A stretch of DNA of 7,260 nt from positions 1 to 7,260 of the forward strand of contig JAQBNY010000336.1 in NCBI GenBank assembly GCA_028288315.1, read 5' to 3'. The notes under the pieces are model-generated. The model made no database searches. It saw only the letters and a list, made by a program, of their open reading frames with translations, and was not told the origin of the DNA. The stretch is from Mucilaginibacter sp. GTDB lineage: Bacteria > Bacteroidota > Bacteroidia > Sphingobacteriales > Sphingobacteriaceae. Shown one piece after another: positions 1 through 6,631 of the stretch; position 1 is the stretch's first letter, and every line of letters starts with the position of its first letter. The position numbers were made by a program, and so were the translations under genes.

Positions 1-30
1 CAACCTCTACAACATTTCCAACCAAATCCC

Positions 31-38
31 TATCTTTG
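31..38 (+). promoter_or_regulatory. possible Bacteroidota -7 promoter box before guaA
   Basis: TATCTTTG matches the Bacteroidota -7 consensus TAnnTTTG exactly and ends three bases before the guaA ATG. I see no clear TTTG -33 box at the expected distance. If the box is used, transcription would begin at or next to the start codon, giving a leaderless or almost leaderless mRNA. A chance match is quite possible. Confidence 0.22.
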
Positions 39-41
39 CCC

Positions 42-1571
42 ATGCAAGAAAAAATCCTCATTCTTGACTTTGGCTCGCAGTTTACGCAATTAATAGCGCG
101 CCGTGTCAGGGAGCTCAATATTTACTGTGAGATTCACCCCTTTAATAAAGTTCCTGAAGTTGACAGCAGCGTAAAAGGTATCATCCTTTCGGGTAGCCCG
201 TATTCGGTACGCCAGGCAGATGCACCCCATTTCGATTTTATTAAATATCACAAAACACTGCCTATTTTGGGCGTTTGTTATGGTGCACAATATATTGCCC
301 ATTTTCATGGTGGTGAGGTTTTAGCTTCAAGCACACGTGAGTATGGCCGTGCTAACCTTGATTATGTTAAAAAAGATAACCTATTATTTAAAGATGTGCC
401 TGCAGGCTCACAGGTTTGGATGTCGCATGGCGATACCATTTCACGTATAGCAGATGATTTTGAAATAATTGCCAGTACCGATAGCGTAAAAGTTGCCGCC
501 TACCAAATAACCGGAACCAAAACTTATGGTATTCAGTTCCATCCGGAGGTTACGCATAGTATTGATGGTAAACAATTGTTGCAAAACTTTTTAGTTGACA
601 TTTGCGGTTGCAGCCAGGACTGGACACCTGACTCATTTATAGAAACTACCATTGCCGAATTAAAAGCAAAATTAGGTAACGATAAAGTTGTTTTGGGTCT
701 TTCGGGCGGTGTTGATTCATCAGTAGCTGCAGTTTTGTTGCACCAGGCAATAGGCACTAACCTCCATTGTATATTTGTTGATAACGGCTTACTGCGTAAA
801 GATGAGTATGAATCTGTTTTGGATTCCTACAAACACATGGGCCTTAATATAAAAGGAATAGATGCCAAACAGCGTTTTTATGATGCGTTAGCCGGCATAA
901 GCGATCCGGAGAAAAAACGTAAAGCTATTGGCCGTGTATTTATTGAGGTATTTGATGATGCCGCTCATGAGGTACAAGGTGTAAGCTGGTTAGGCCAGGG
1001 TACAATCTATCCGGACGTTATTGAATCAGTATCGGTTAAAGGCCCATCGGCAACAATAAAATCTCACCATAATGTTGGCGGCTTGCCTGATTTTATGAAG
1101 CTGAAAGTTGTTGAGCCATTAAATACCTTATTTAAAGACGAAGTACGCAAGGTTGGTAAAGCTTTAGGTATTGACCCGAACATATTAGGCCGCCACCCTT
1201 TTCCAGGCCCCGGATTGGCTATCAGAATATTAGGTGAGATAACTCCGGAAAAAGTTGATATATTACAACAGGCCGATGCAATTTATATCAACAATTTGCG
1301 GTCTGGCGGTGTTTATGATAAAGTTTGGCAAGCAGGCGCTATATATTTACCTGTACAATCAGTAGGTGTTATGGGAGATGAGCGAACCTATGAGAACGTA
1401 ATATGCCTGCGTGCGGTAGAGTCATTAGACGGAATGACGGCAGACTGGTGCCACTTGCCTTATGATCTGCTTGCAAAAATATCAAACGAGATCATTAATA
1501 ACGTAAAAGGAATAAACCGGGTAGTATATGACATTAGTTCGAAGCCACCGGCCACAATTGAGTGGGAATAA
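42..1571 (+). CDS. guaA: GMP synthase (glutamine-hydrolysing), GuaA
   Basis: This cytosolic enzyme makes GMP from XMP, ATP and glutamine, the last step of guanine nucleotide synthesis. Counting from the ATG at 42, the protein has 509 residues, close to the usual single-chain length. The class I glutamine amidotransferase domain covers about residues 3-187, with nucleophile C79 in GVCYG and H167/E169 in QFHPEV. The ATP pyrophosphatase domain follows, with the P-loop SGGVDS at 221-226. The C-terminal dimerisation domain carries HHNVGGLP (342-349), RHPFPGPGLAIR (384-395) and the family-typical end KPPATIEWE. All expected catalytic residues are present. An in-frame TTG at 36 would add only two residues, and the ATG gives the family-typical start MQEKILILDFGSQ, so I chose the ATG. 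The 3' end overlaps the next gene by 44 nt, suggesting co-transcription. No upstream regulatory element can be judged because only 41 nt precede the start. Confidence 0.98.
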   Translation: MQEKILILDFGSQFTQLIARRVRELNIYCEIHPFNKVPEVDSSVKGIILSGSPYSVRQADAPHFDFIKYHKTLPILGVCYGAQYIAHFHGGEVLASSTREYGRANLDYVKKDNLLFKDVPAGSQVWMSHGDTISRIADDFEIIASTDSVKVAAYQITGTKTYGIQFHPEVTHSIDGKQLLQNFLVDICGCSQDWTPDSFIETTIAELKAKLGNDKVVLGLSGGVDSSVAAVLLHQAIGTNLHCIFVDNGLLRKDEYESVLDSYKHMGLNIKGIDAKQRFYDALAGISDPEKKRKAIGRVFIEVFDDAAHEVQGVSWLGQGTIYPDVIESVSVKGPSATIKSHHNVGGLPDFMKLKVVEPLNTLFKDEVRKVGKALGIDPNILGRHPFPGPGLAIRILGEITPEKVDILQQADAIYINNLRSGGVYDKVWQAGAIYLPVQSVGVMGDERTYENVICLRAVESLDGMTADWCHLPYDLLAKISNEIINNVKGINRVVYDISSKPPATIEWE

Positions 1572-2610
1572 GTGGTTAATTGTTTTTTTAGCGCTGATAG
1601 TTGGTGCGTGCTCGCCCAAGTTGCGGCCTGCACCCCAGCCGTCTGTAAAAACAACAACTGAAAAGCCCACCCCGGAAGCAAAACAACCGGTTACGAATGT
1701 ATCAGCTAAAACTTCTGTTATATCACTAATACTGCCATTAGGGCTTGATCATGCAGCATTTAAGCAAACATACTCAGCGGCCGATCTAAAAAAGGCCAAT
1801 ATGTCTGTAGAATATTATCAGGGTTTTAAATTGGCTTTAGATTCGCTTACCAGCATAGGTGCAAATTATAAATTGCAAATATTTGACAGCAAGGACGATG
1901 TGGCACAGGCACACAGCCTGGCCTTTAACCCGCAGATAAGAAATGGAGACCTGATAGTAGGGCCTATATTTCCGGAAGATGTAAAGATCTTTACCTCTGT
2001 GCTAATTAATGCAAATAAACCTATAGTGTCACCACTATCACCGGCATCACCGGCTACGTTTAATAACCCAAACCTGGTTACCATGACCCCTCCGCTGGAG
2101 TATCATGCAAAGGGTGCGGCAACATATATTACCAACCGCATTAAGCCTAAAAAATTATTCATCCTCAACTCTGGCTTTAGTGATGAGAAGCTTTATACCA
2201 CCCCATTTAAACGTACAGTTGATAGTTTGAGCAATCGGAAGATACAAGTGGTTAGTACAACCATTGTTCGCGGTAATTTAACACCGCTTATACCCCAACT
2301 ATCTGCTACAGATGAAAATATATTTGTTGTACCATCAACTAAACAAGCCTTCCTGTTGGTTATATTACACTCATTAGATACTTTATCAAAAAAATATCCG
2401 GTTACGGTGTTTGGTCATCCTAATTGGGAAAAGTTTACCTTTTTAAAGGCGGCCCAGTTACAGCGTTTAAAAACGCATATTACATCAACCGATAATGTAA
2501 ATTACAAGTCGGGGCAAACCAATATGTTTTTACGCAGTTATCGTCGGGCTTACCATACCGAGCCTACAGATTTTGCTATTAAGGGCTTTGACCAGGGAAT
2601 GTATTTTTGA
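1528..2610 (+). CDS. periplasmic-binding-protein-like lipoprotein, truncated by an in-frame stop
   Basis: This is a predicted envelope lipoprotein with a type 1 periplasmic-binding (Peripla_BP_6-like) fold. It reads 360 residues from ATG 1528. The N-terminus is a lipoprotein signal peptide: a basic n-region, hydrophobic WLIVFLALIV, and a VGAC lipobox with the acylated cysteine at residue 28. A Pro/Thr/Lys-rich linker runs to about residue 60. Typical fold motifs follow: YYQGFKLALDSL (97-108), LIVGPIFPEDV (142-152), KPIVSPLSP (164-172) and IKGFDQGMYF at the end. No LysM domain is seen, although some relatives have one. The start overlaps guaA by 44 nt; a TTG at 1558 would shorten the overlap to 14 nt and still leave a signal peptide. 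The reading frame stops at TGA 2608-2610 but continues as plausible protein to 2775, so the gene is probably broken by one substitution or sequencing error. The ligand is unknown, and no transporter genes adjoin it. Confidence 0.8.
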   Translation: MTLVRSHRPQLSGNKWLIVFLALIVGACSPKLRPAPQPSVKTTTEKPTPEAKQPVTNVSAKTSVISLILPLGLDHAAFKQTYSAADLKKANMSVEYYQGFKLALDSLTSIGANYKLQIFDSKDDVAQAHSLAFNPQIRNGDLIVGPIFPEDVKIFTSVLINANKPIVSPLSPASPATFNNPNLVTMTPPLEYHAKGAATYITNRIKPKKLFILNSGFSDEKLYTTPFKRTVDSLSNRKIQVVSTTIVRGNLTPLIPQLSATDENIFVVPSTKQAFLLVILHSLDTLSKKYPVTVFGHPNWEKFTFLKAAQLQRLKTHITSTDNVNYKSGQTNMFLRSYRRAYHTEPTDFAIKGFDQGMYF

Positions 2611-2775
2611 GAATTGCTGGCTAAGGATGACAAAGGCTTTAAAAACCCCGAGCAAGTAGATTATGCAGGGATACATAATGGCTTCCACTTTATAAAAAAA
2701 CCAGGGCAAGGTTGGGTAAATACCCATGTTGATATTTTACGATACGAAAATTTTGATCTTAAAAAGATAGAATGA
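2611..2775 (+). pseudogene. orphaned C-terminal tail of the lipoprotein gene
   Basis: The frame of the lipoprotein gene continues directly after its TGA for 54 sense codons, from ELLAKDDKGF to NFDLKKIE, and ends at TGA 2773-2775. The tail has the look of this family's C-terminus, including the stretches GIHNGFHFIKK and WVNTHVDILRYENF. Its stop overlaps the next gene's start as ATGA, the arrangement expected for the original operon. No start codon with a convincing site lies at its head, so it is probably not translated on its own. Because no frame change occurs, a single base change turning a sense codon (GGA glycine is my guess, giving FGELL) into TGA would explain the break. Confidence 0.75.
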
Positions 2776-3935
2776 AAGCCATAAACCAGCTTAAAACGTT
2801 TCAGCGCATACTGGATGAATATCCGGCTGATACGCCTTTAGGCAAATTTCTACCCGGCTTTTATCGTCAGAATAAACAAATGGGCTCTACAGACAGGCGG
2901 GTTGCCGGGCGTTTGGTTTACAACTATTTTCGTCTGGGCAGGGCACTGCCTAATTTACCTGCTGATGAAAGGTTAATGGTTGCCGAGCTTTTGTGCAACA
3001 CCCATACCAATTCTTTTCTGCAACATTTTAAACCCGAATGGGCAGCCTGTGTGGGTTTTACCATTGATGAAAAGATTAGCCTTATCAAATCCATTTATCC
3101 GGATTTTAAGCTGGAAGGTGTTTTTCCGTGGGTGGCGCAACTATCCAACGGAATTGACCGGGACGCGTTCTTAAAGTCATTCTTTATTCAGCCCGATTTG
3201 TATATAAGAGTGAGTAAAGGCTTTGAAGCGCAGGTAAAAGCAGAGTTAAACAAAGCCCAGGTAATATTTAAAGACGAAGGCAACGGTTGCCTATCCTTGC
3301 CAAATGGCACGCGGCTTGATGCAATATTCTCTAAAAAACATTGGTTTGAGGTGCAGGATTACTCTTCACAACAAACCGCGCAATTTTTTAAACCCCATAA
3401 ATGGGATAGTTGGTGGGATGCCTGCGCTGCATCGGGCGGTAAATCATTATTACTACATAGCTTGCAGCCAGATATTAAGCTGGTTGTATCAGATATTCGC
3501 GAATCTATACTATCCAATTTAGATGAGCGCTTTCAGCAAGCCGGCATCCTCAAATACCAAAAAAAACTCCTCGACCTTACTGAAAGCAACGAACAACTTT
3601 TATATAACTACGAGTTTGATGGCATTATATTGGATGCTCCCTGCAGCGGCTCGGGTACCTGGGGGCGTACTCCCGAAATGATCAGCCAGTTTGATCAGCA
3701 CCGTACAGACTTTTTTAAGCGCCTGCAACAAAGTATTATTCCTAATGTAACCAAGCACCTTAAACCAGGTGCCCCTATTATTTATATTACCTGCTCTGCC
3801 TTTAAAGCCGAGAATGAAGATGCAGTTGATTTTATGGTAAACGAACTGGGGCTGAAATTAGAAGAAACCCAGGTATTGAAAGGCTATGAGCGTAAAGCCG
3901 ATACCATGTTTGTAGCAAGGTTAACCAGCAAATGA
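2772..3935 (+). CDS. RsmB/NOP-family RNA (cytosine-5) methyltransferase (Fmu/Sun type)
   Basis: This is a cytosolic SAM-dependent enzyme that should place a 5-methyl group on cytosine in RNA, probably rRNA. The 387-residue protein has a helical N-terminal region (about 1-130), an RNA-binding linker, and a Rossmann-type methyltransferase domain from about residue 195. Motif I is DACAASGGKS (216-225) and the acidic SAM-binding stretch is VVSDIRES (238-245). Motif IV is DAPCSGSG (288-295) with C291, and motif VI is ITCSAF with C341. By comparison with RsmB, C341 is the nucleophile and C291 assists product release. Motif I has Ser where the general family has Pro (CAAPGGK), which I believe is acceptable in this branch. 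The ATG at 2772 overlaps the ancestral stop of the lipoprotein gene (ATGA), pointing to translational coupling. The exact target (16S C967 as in RsmB, or another site) cannot be read from the sequence, so I give no symbol. Confidence 0.93.
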   Translation: MKAINQLKTFQRILDEYPADTPLGKFLPGFYRQNKQMGSTDRRVAGRLVYNYFRLGRALPNLPADERLMVAELLCNTHTNSFLQHFKPEWAACVGFTIDEKISLIKSIYPDFKLEGVFPWVAQLSNGIDRDAFLKSFFIQPDLYIRVSKGFEAQVKAELNKAQVIFKDEGNGCLSLPNGTRLDAIFSKKHWFEVQDYSSQQTAQFFKPHKWDSWWDACAASGGKSLLLHSLQPDIKLVVSDIRESILSNLDERFQQAGILKYQKKLLDLTESNEQLLYNYEFDGIILDAPCSGSGTWGRTPEMISQFDQHRTDFFKRLQQSIIPNVTKHLKPGAPIIYITCSAFKAENEDAVDFMVNELGLKLEETQVLKGYERKADTMFVARLTSK

Positions 3936-4012
3936 TATACATTCATTGTTGCGCAGGGTGGGCCGCCATAACATAAAAAGAGAATAGTTAAAAAGTGTTA
4001 ATCTTTTCATTT

Positions 4013-4046
4013 ATTGATAATTAGGGTGCTACATTAGTTTAACTAA
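4013..4046 (+). promoter_or_regulatory. possible promoter/operator before the permease gene
   Basis: The 121-nt gap between the methyltransferase and permease genes holds a weak promoter-like pair: ATTG at 4013-4016 and TAGTTTAA at 4035-4042, a partial match to TAnnTTTG, 18 nt apart. The second box lies inside a perfect inverted repeat TTAGTT-T-AACTAA (4034-4046), only 10 nt from the permease ATG. Such a site could bind a regulator or hinder ribosome access, but in AT-rich DNA both patterns may be chance. I see no convincing terminator in the rest of the gap. Confidence 0.2.
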
Positions 4047-4056
4047 ACAAACACCT

Positions 4057-6462
4057 ATGCTGTATAATTACTTCATCATCGCCTGGCGTAACCTCTGGAA
4101 ACATAAGCTTTTTTCGCTAATAAACGTTTTTGGCCTGTCTGTAGGTATTGCCTTTACTTTACTCATAGCCGGGTATGTGTGGCATGAAACCAACATCAAC
4201 TCAGATCTGAAGAATGCAGATAATCAATATATAATTCAAAGCAAATGGAAAGACCCAAATATGGGTTATGTGCTTACTGCACTTGCGCCCATGCCTAAAA
4301 CTTTAAAGGATGAGTACCCAAACCTTGTAGCCAATTATTACCATTGGGATGGTGTGACCTCAAACGTTTCAAAAGGGGATAAGCACTTTAGGGAAATTAT
4401 ACAAGTTGGAGACAGCACTTTTTTAACCACATATGGTTTTAAATTGTTGCATGGAGATGCAAACACAGCACTTAATGATCCTTTTTCGGTAGTTATAACC
4501 GAAGATAGAGCCATTAAATATTTCGGCAAAACAGATGTTGTAGGACAAACGGTAAGTATCGAAAATTTTTCGCGTATAAATCATGATTTTACTATAACAG
4601 GTGTGTTGAAAAAGTTGTCTAAAAATTCTGTAACCAATTTAAATGATAATAACATCAGTACCTTTTTTTTACCTGCAAGGGCTGCCAAGTTTTTAGGCAG
4701 AAGTTTAGATGGCTGGAACAACACTGTAATAGTTGGCTTAATTGAACTACGTAAAGGTATAAAGCCGCAGGATCTTGATGGCCCCATGCGCAGCCTGATT
4801 AAGAAAAACGCACCGCCGCAAATAGCTGCCAACCTTACCCCATATGTGGTTCCTTTAAAATCTTACTACTTAAACGCAGGTAATGGTACTATCAAAAAGA
4901 TGCTTTACACGTTATCGTTTATTGCGTTGTTTATTTTGCTGATGGCAGTTATCAACTTTGTGAATATCTGTATCAGTCGTTCATCGCAACGGATGAAAGA
5001 AATGGGTATACGCAAAGTACTTGGCGGATTAAGAAAACAGTTAATCTGGCAATTTCTCACAGAATCTGTATTAATGGTAATGATCGCTACCTTGATTGCC
5101 CTTGCGCTTTATACGCTTGCTCGTCCCTTTTTTGCTGATCTGCTGACAACTGAGATCACTGGTCTTTTCTCTTTCCCTGTTTATTTTTATGTTTTCCCGG
5201 TTATATTGGCACTTTTAATTGGCTTACTGGCAGGTTTATACCCCGCCTTGGTATTATCTTCATTAAAATCAGTTGATTCATTAAAAGGAAAATTGAACCA
5301 GGTAAAAGACAATGCTTTTTTCCGCAAGGGATTAATTGCCTTCCAGTTTGCTACGGCAGCAATTGTGTTGATAAGCGCTATCATAATTTCAAAGCAGGTG
5401 AATTTGTTTTTTAGCAAAAGTTTAGGCTATGATAAAGATTATGTAGTCTATGCCCAGCTCCCACGCGATTGGTCAAAACCCGGCGTGCAAAAAATGGAAA
5501 ATATCCGTTACCGCTTATCACAAGTCCCTCAGGTTAGTTCAGTTACCCTGTCGTGGGAAATACTGGACGGTTCTAACAGTGGCAACTTGCAGGCTTATAA
5601 AATGTCTGCCGATTCTACACAAGCTTTTACATCCCAATTATTACTAACCGATAATCAATATGCTGCAACCTACGGCCTTTCACTTAAAGCAGGTGAATTT
5701 TTCAAATCGCAATACATGCCCGGTGATTCAGCCAAAGTCGTGATTAACGAAACGCACTTAAAAGCATTAGGTTATACTAATGCTAAGGCTGCCATAGGGC
5801 AGCAGTTTAAAGCTAATAATATGCCTGTATTAACAATATGCGGTGTGGTAGCTGATTTCCAGTTTGGAACAATGCAGGGACGCATACTGCCTATAACTTT
5901 CGCTAACATTAATTATTTACCCTTTTATCGCTACTTCTCCATCAAGATACAACCGGGTAACCTGGAAGAGAGTCTTGCGGCGGTACAACAAAAATGGGCA
6001 GAAGTTATGCCCGGCGCGCCTTTTGAATATAACTTTATGGACGATGCCCTTGCCAAGATGTACAAAACAGAGATACAGCTAAAAAAAGCGGCGTATCTGG
6101 CAACGGGTTTAGCCATCATTATTGTGCTGTTAGGTGTATTGGGGCTTATTTCATTAAGCATTCAAAAACGCACAAAGGAAATAGGTATCCGCAAGGTGCT
6201 GGGCTCGTCAGTTAATAATGTGATATTATTGTTTATGAAGGATTTTTTAGGAACAGTTGTTATTGCAGGCTTAGTAGCTTGCCCGTTGGCATATGTATTA
6301 ATGCAGCACTGGCTTAGTGATTATGCATATAAAATTAGCCTTACACCTGTTCCGTTTGTTATTGCAGTAATATCACTAACCATAGTTACCGCGATATTGA
6401 TCGGTATACAAACCATTAAAGCTGCGCTGGCTAACCCTGTAGAGAGTTTAAGAGCGGAGTAA
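4057..6462 (+). CDS. MacB/FtsX-type ABC transporter permease
   Basis: This is a predicted inner-membrane ABC permease of 801 residues with the duplicated layout common in Bacteroidota. TM1 is at about 20-42, followed by a large MacB-PCD-type periplasmic domain (about 43-280) and three helices at about 283-305, 333-357 and 375-398. The second half repeats this with a helix at about 424-446, a second periplasmic domain (447-675), and helices at about 679-701, 726-749 and 764-786. Each half carries the cytoplasmic coupling motif: EMGIRKVLGG (315-324) and EIGIRKVLGSS (708-718). The C-terminus NPVESLRAE is typical of the group. Members act with a MacB-like ATPase and move or mechanically couple to envelope substrates rather than import solutes. 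No ATPase, adaptor or outer-membrane partner is in the window, so substrate and partner are unknown. The ATG at 4057 gives the usual N-terminus (NYFIIAWRNLWKHK). The reading frame is intact despite a run of eight T at 4663-4670. Confidence 0.93.
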   Translation: MLYNYFIIAWRNLWKHKLFSLINVFGLSVGIAFTLLIAGYVWHETNINSDLKNADNQYIIQSKWKDPNMGYVLTALAPMPKTLKDEYPNLVANYYHWDGVTSNVSKGDKHFREIIQVGDSTFLTTYGFKLLHGDANTALNDPFSVVITEDRAIKYFGKTDVVGQTVSIENFSRINHDFTITGVLKKLSKNSVTNLNDNNISTFFLPARAAKFLGRSLDGWNNTVIVGLIELRKGIKPQDLDGPMRSLIKKNAPPQIAANLTPYVVPLKSYYLNAGNGTIKKMLYTLSFIALFILLMAVINFVNICISRSSQRMKEMGIRKVLGGLRKQLIWQFLTESVLMVMIATLIALALYTLARPFFADLLTTEITGLFSFPVYFYVFPVILALLIGLLAGLYPALVLSSLKSVDSLKGKLNQVKDNAFFRKGLIAFQFATAAIVLISAIIISKQVNLFFSKSLGYDKDYVVYAQLPRDWSKPGVQKMENIRYRLSQVPQVSSVTLSWEILDGSNSGNLQAYKMSADSTQAFTSQLLLTDNQYAATYGLSLKAGEFFKSQYMPGDSAKVVINETHLKALGYTNAKAAIGQQFKANNMPVLTICGVVADFQFGTMQGRILPITFANINYLPFYRYFSIKIQPGNLEESLAAVQQKWAEVMPGAPFEYNFMDDALAKMYKTEIQLKKAAYLATGLAIIIVLLGVLGLISLSIQKRTKEIGIRKVLGSSVNNVILLFMKDFLGTVVIAGLVACPLAYVLMQHWLSDYAYKISLTPVPFVIAVISLTIVTAILIGIQTIKAALANPVESLRAE

Positions 6463-6490
6463 ACAGTAGAAACCAGCGAAGCAAGAAGAA

Positions 6491-6511
6491 AGAGTCAAGA
6501 ATTAAGACAAT
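6491..6511. repeat. short degenerate purine-rich heptamer repeat
   Basis: After the permease stop the DNA becomes purine rich (from about 6478) and can be split into AGAGTCA, AGAATTA and the weaker AGACAAT. Similar 'TCAAGAATTAAGA' tracts are, from memory, common between genes in Sphingobacteriaceae. With three poor copies this is only suggestive. Confidence 0.25.
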
Positions 6512-6512
6512 A

Positions 6513-6616
6513 CAAAAAATATGTCATACGAGCGATAGCGTGGTAATATCGTCGCTGGACAAGCGGTCATGCACCGGCTACGAGATTGCCACGTCGCTAC
6601 GCTTCTCACAATGACA
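6513..6616 (-). terminator. probable terminator for marC formed by the palindromic element
   Basis: Read on the minus strand, transcripts leaving marC meet the long stem of the palindrome and then TATTTTTTG (complement of 6513-6521), a U-rich tract like that of an intrinsic terminator. On the plus strand the stem is followed by TTATTAAAAA, a weaker tract, so termination of the permease mRNA there is less certain. The stem is long and imperfect, unlike a compact classical terminator. Confidence 0.4.
6522..6616. repeat. imperfect palindromic intergenic element (REP/MITE-like)
   Basis: Two long arms, 6522-6552 and 6580-6616, are imperfect reverse complements. The outer ends are TGTCAT and ATGACA. 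Inside, GCGATAGCG pairs with CGCTACGC with one bulged base, then TGGTAATATCGT pairs with ACGAGATTGCCA (10 of 12 exact, plus one G-T). The loop contains a second hairpin, AGCGGT (6562-6567) with ACCGGCT (6573-6579) around CATGC. The arm wording, GAGCGATAGCGTGG and GAGATTGCCACG, resembles a palindrome I recall as dispersed in Mucilaginibacter/Pedobacter genomes. It lies in the gap between convergent genes, 59 nt after the permease stop and 15 nt after the marC stop. No open reading frame or transposase is attached, so any mobility would be passive. Confidence 0.65.
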
Positions 6617-6631
6617 TTATTAAAAATGCTC

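Noticed and set aside
36..41. TTG at 36 as the guaA start
   Set aside because: It adds only two residues (M-P) before the ATG that gives the family-typical N-terminus, and it overlaps a promoter-like box.
1460..1681. Minus-strand open frames over the guaA/lipoprotein junction
   Set aside because: They lie antisense to the strongly conserved guaA end and the lipoprotein signal peptide and have no domain features, so they are shadow frames.
2608..2610. Selenocysteine or general TGA recoding
   Set aside because: The fold family has no known selenoprotein at this place, I see no obvious strong hairpin right after the codon, and TGA serves as a normal terminator for the methyltransferase gene.
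3936..4056. Terminator, small RNA or riboswitch between the methyltransferase and permease genes
   Set aside because: The GC-rich patch GGGTGGGCCGCC has no complementary partner forming a convincing stem, and no known RNA motif is visible.
5187..5417. Minus-strand and alternative-frame open frames inside the permease and methyltransferase genes
   Set aside because: They are overlapped by intact, domain-supported genes and show no recognisable protein features.
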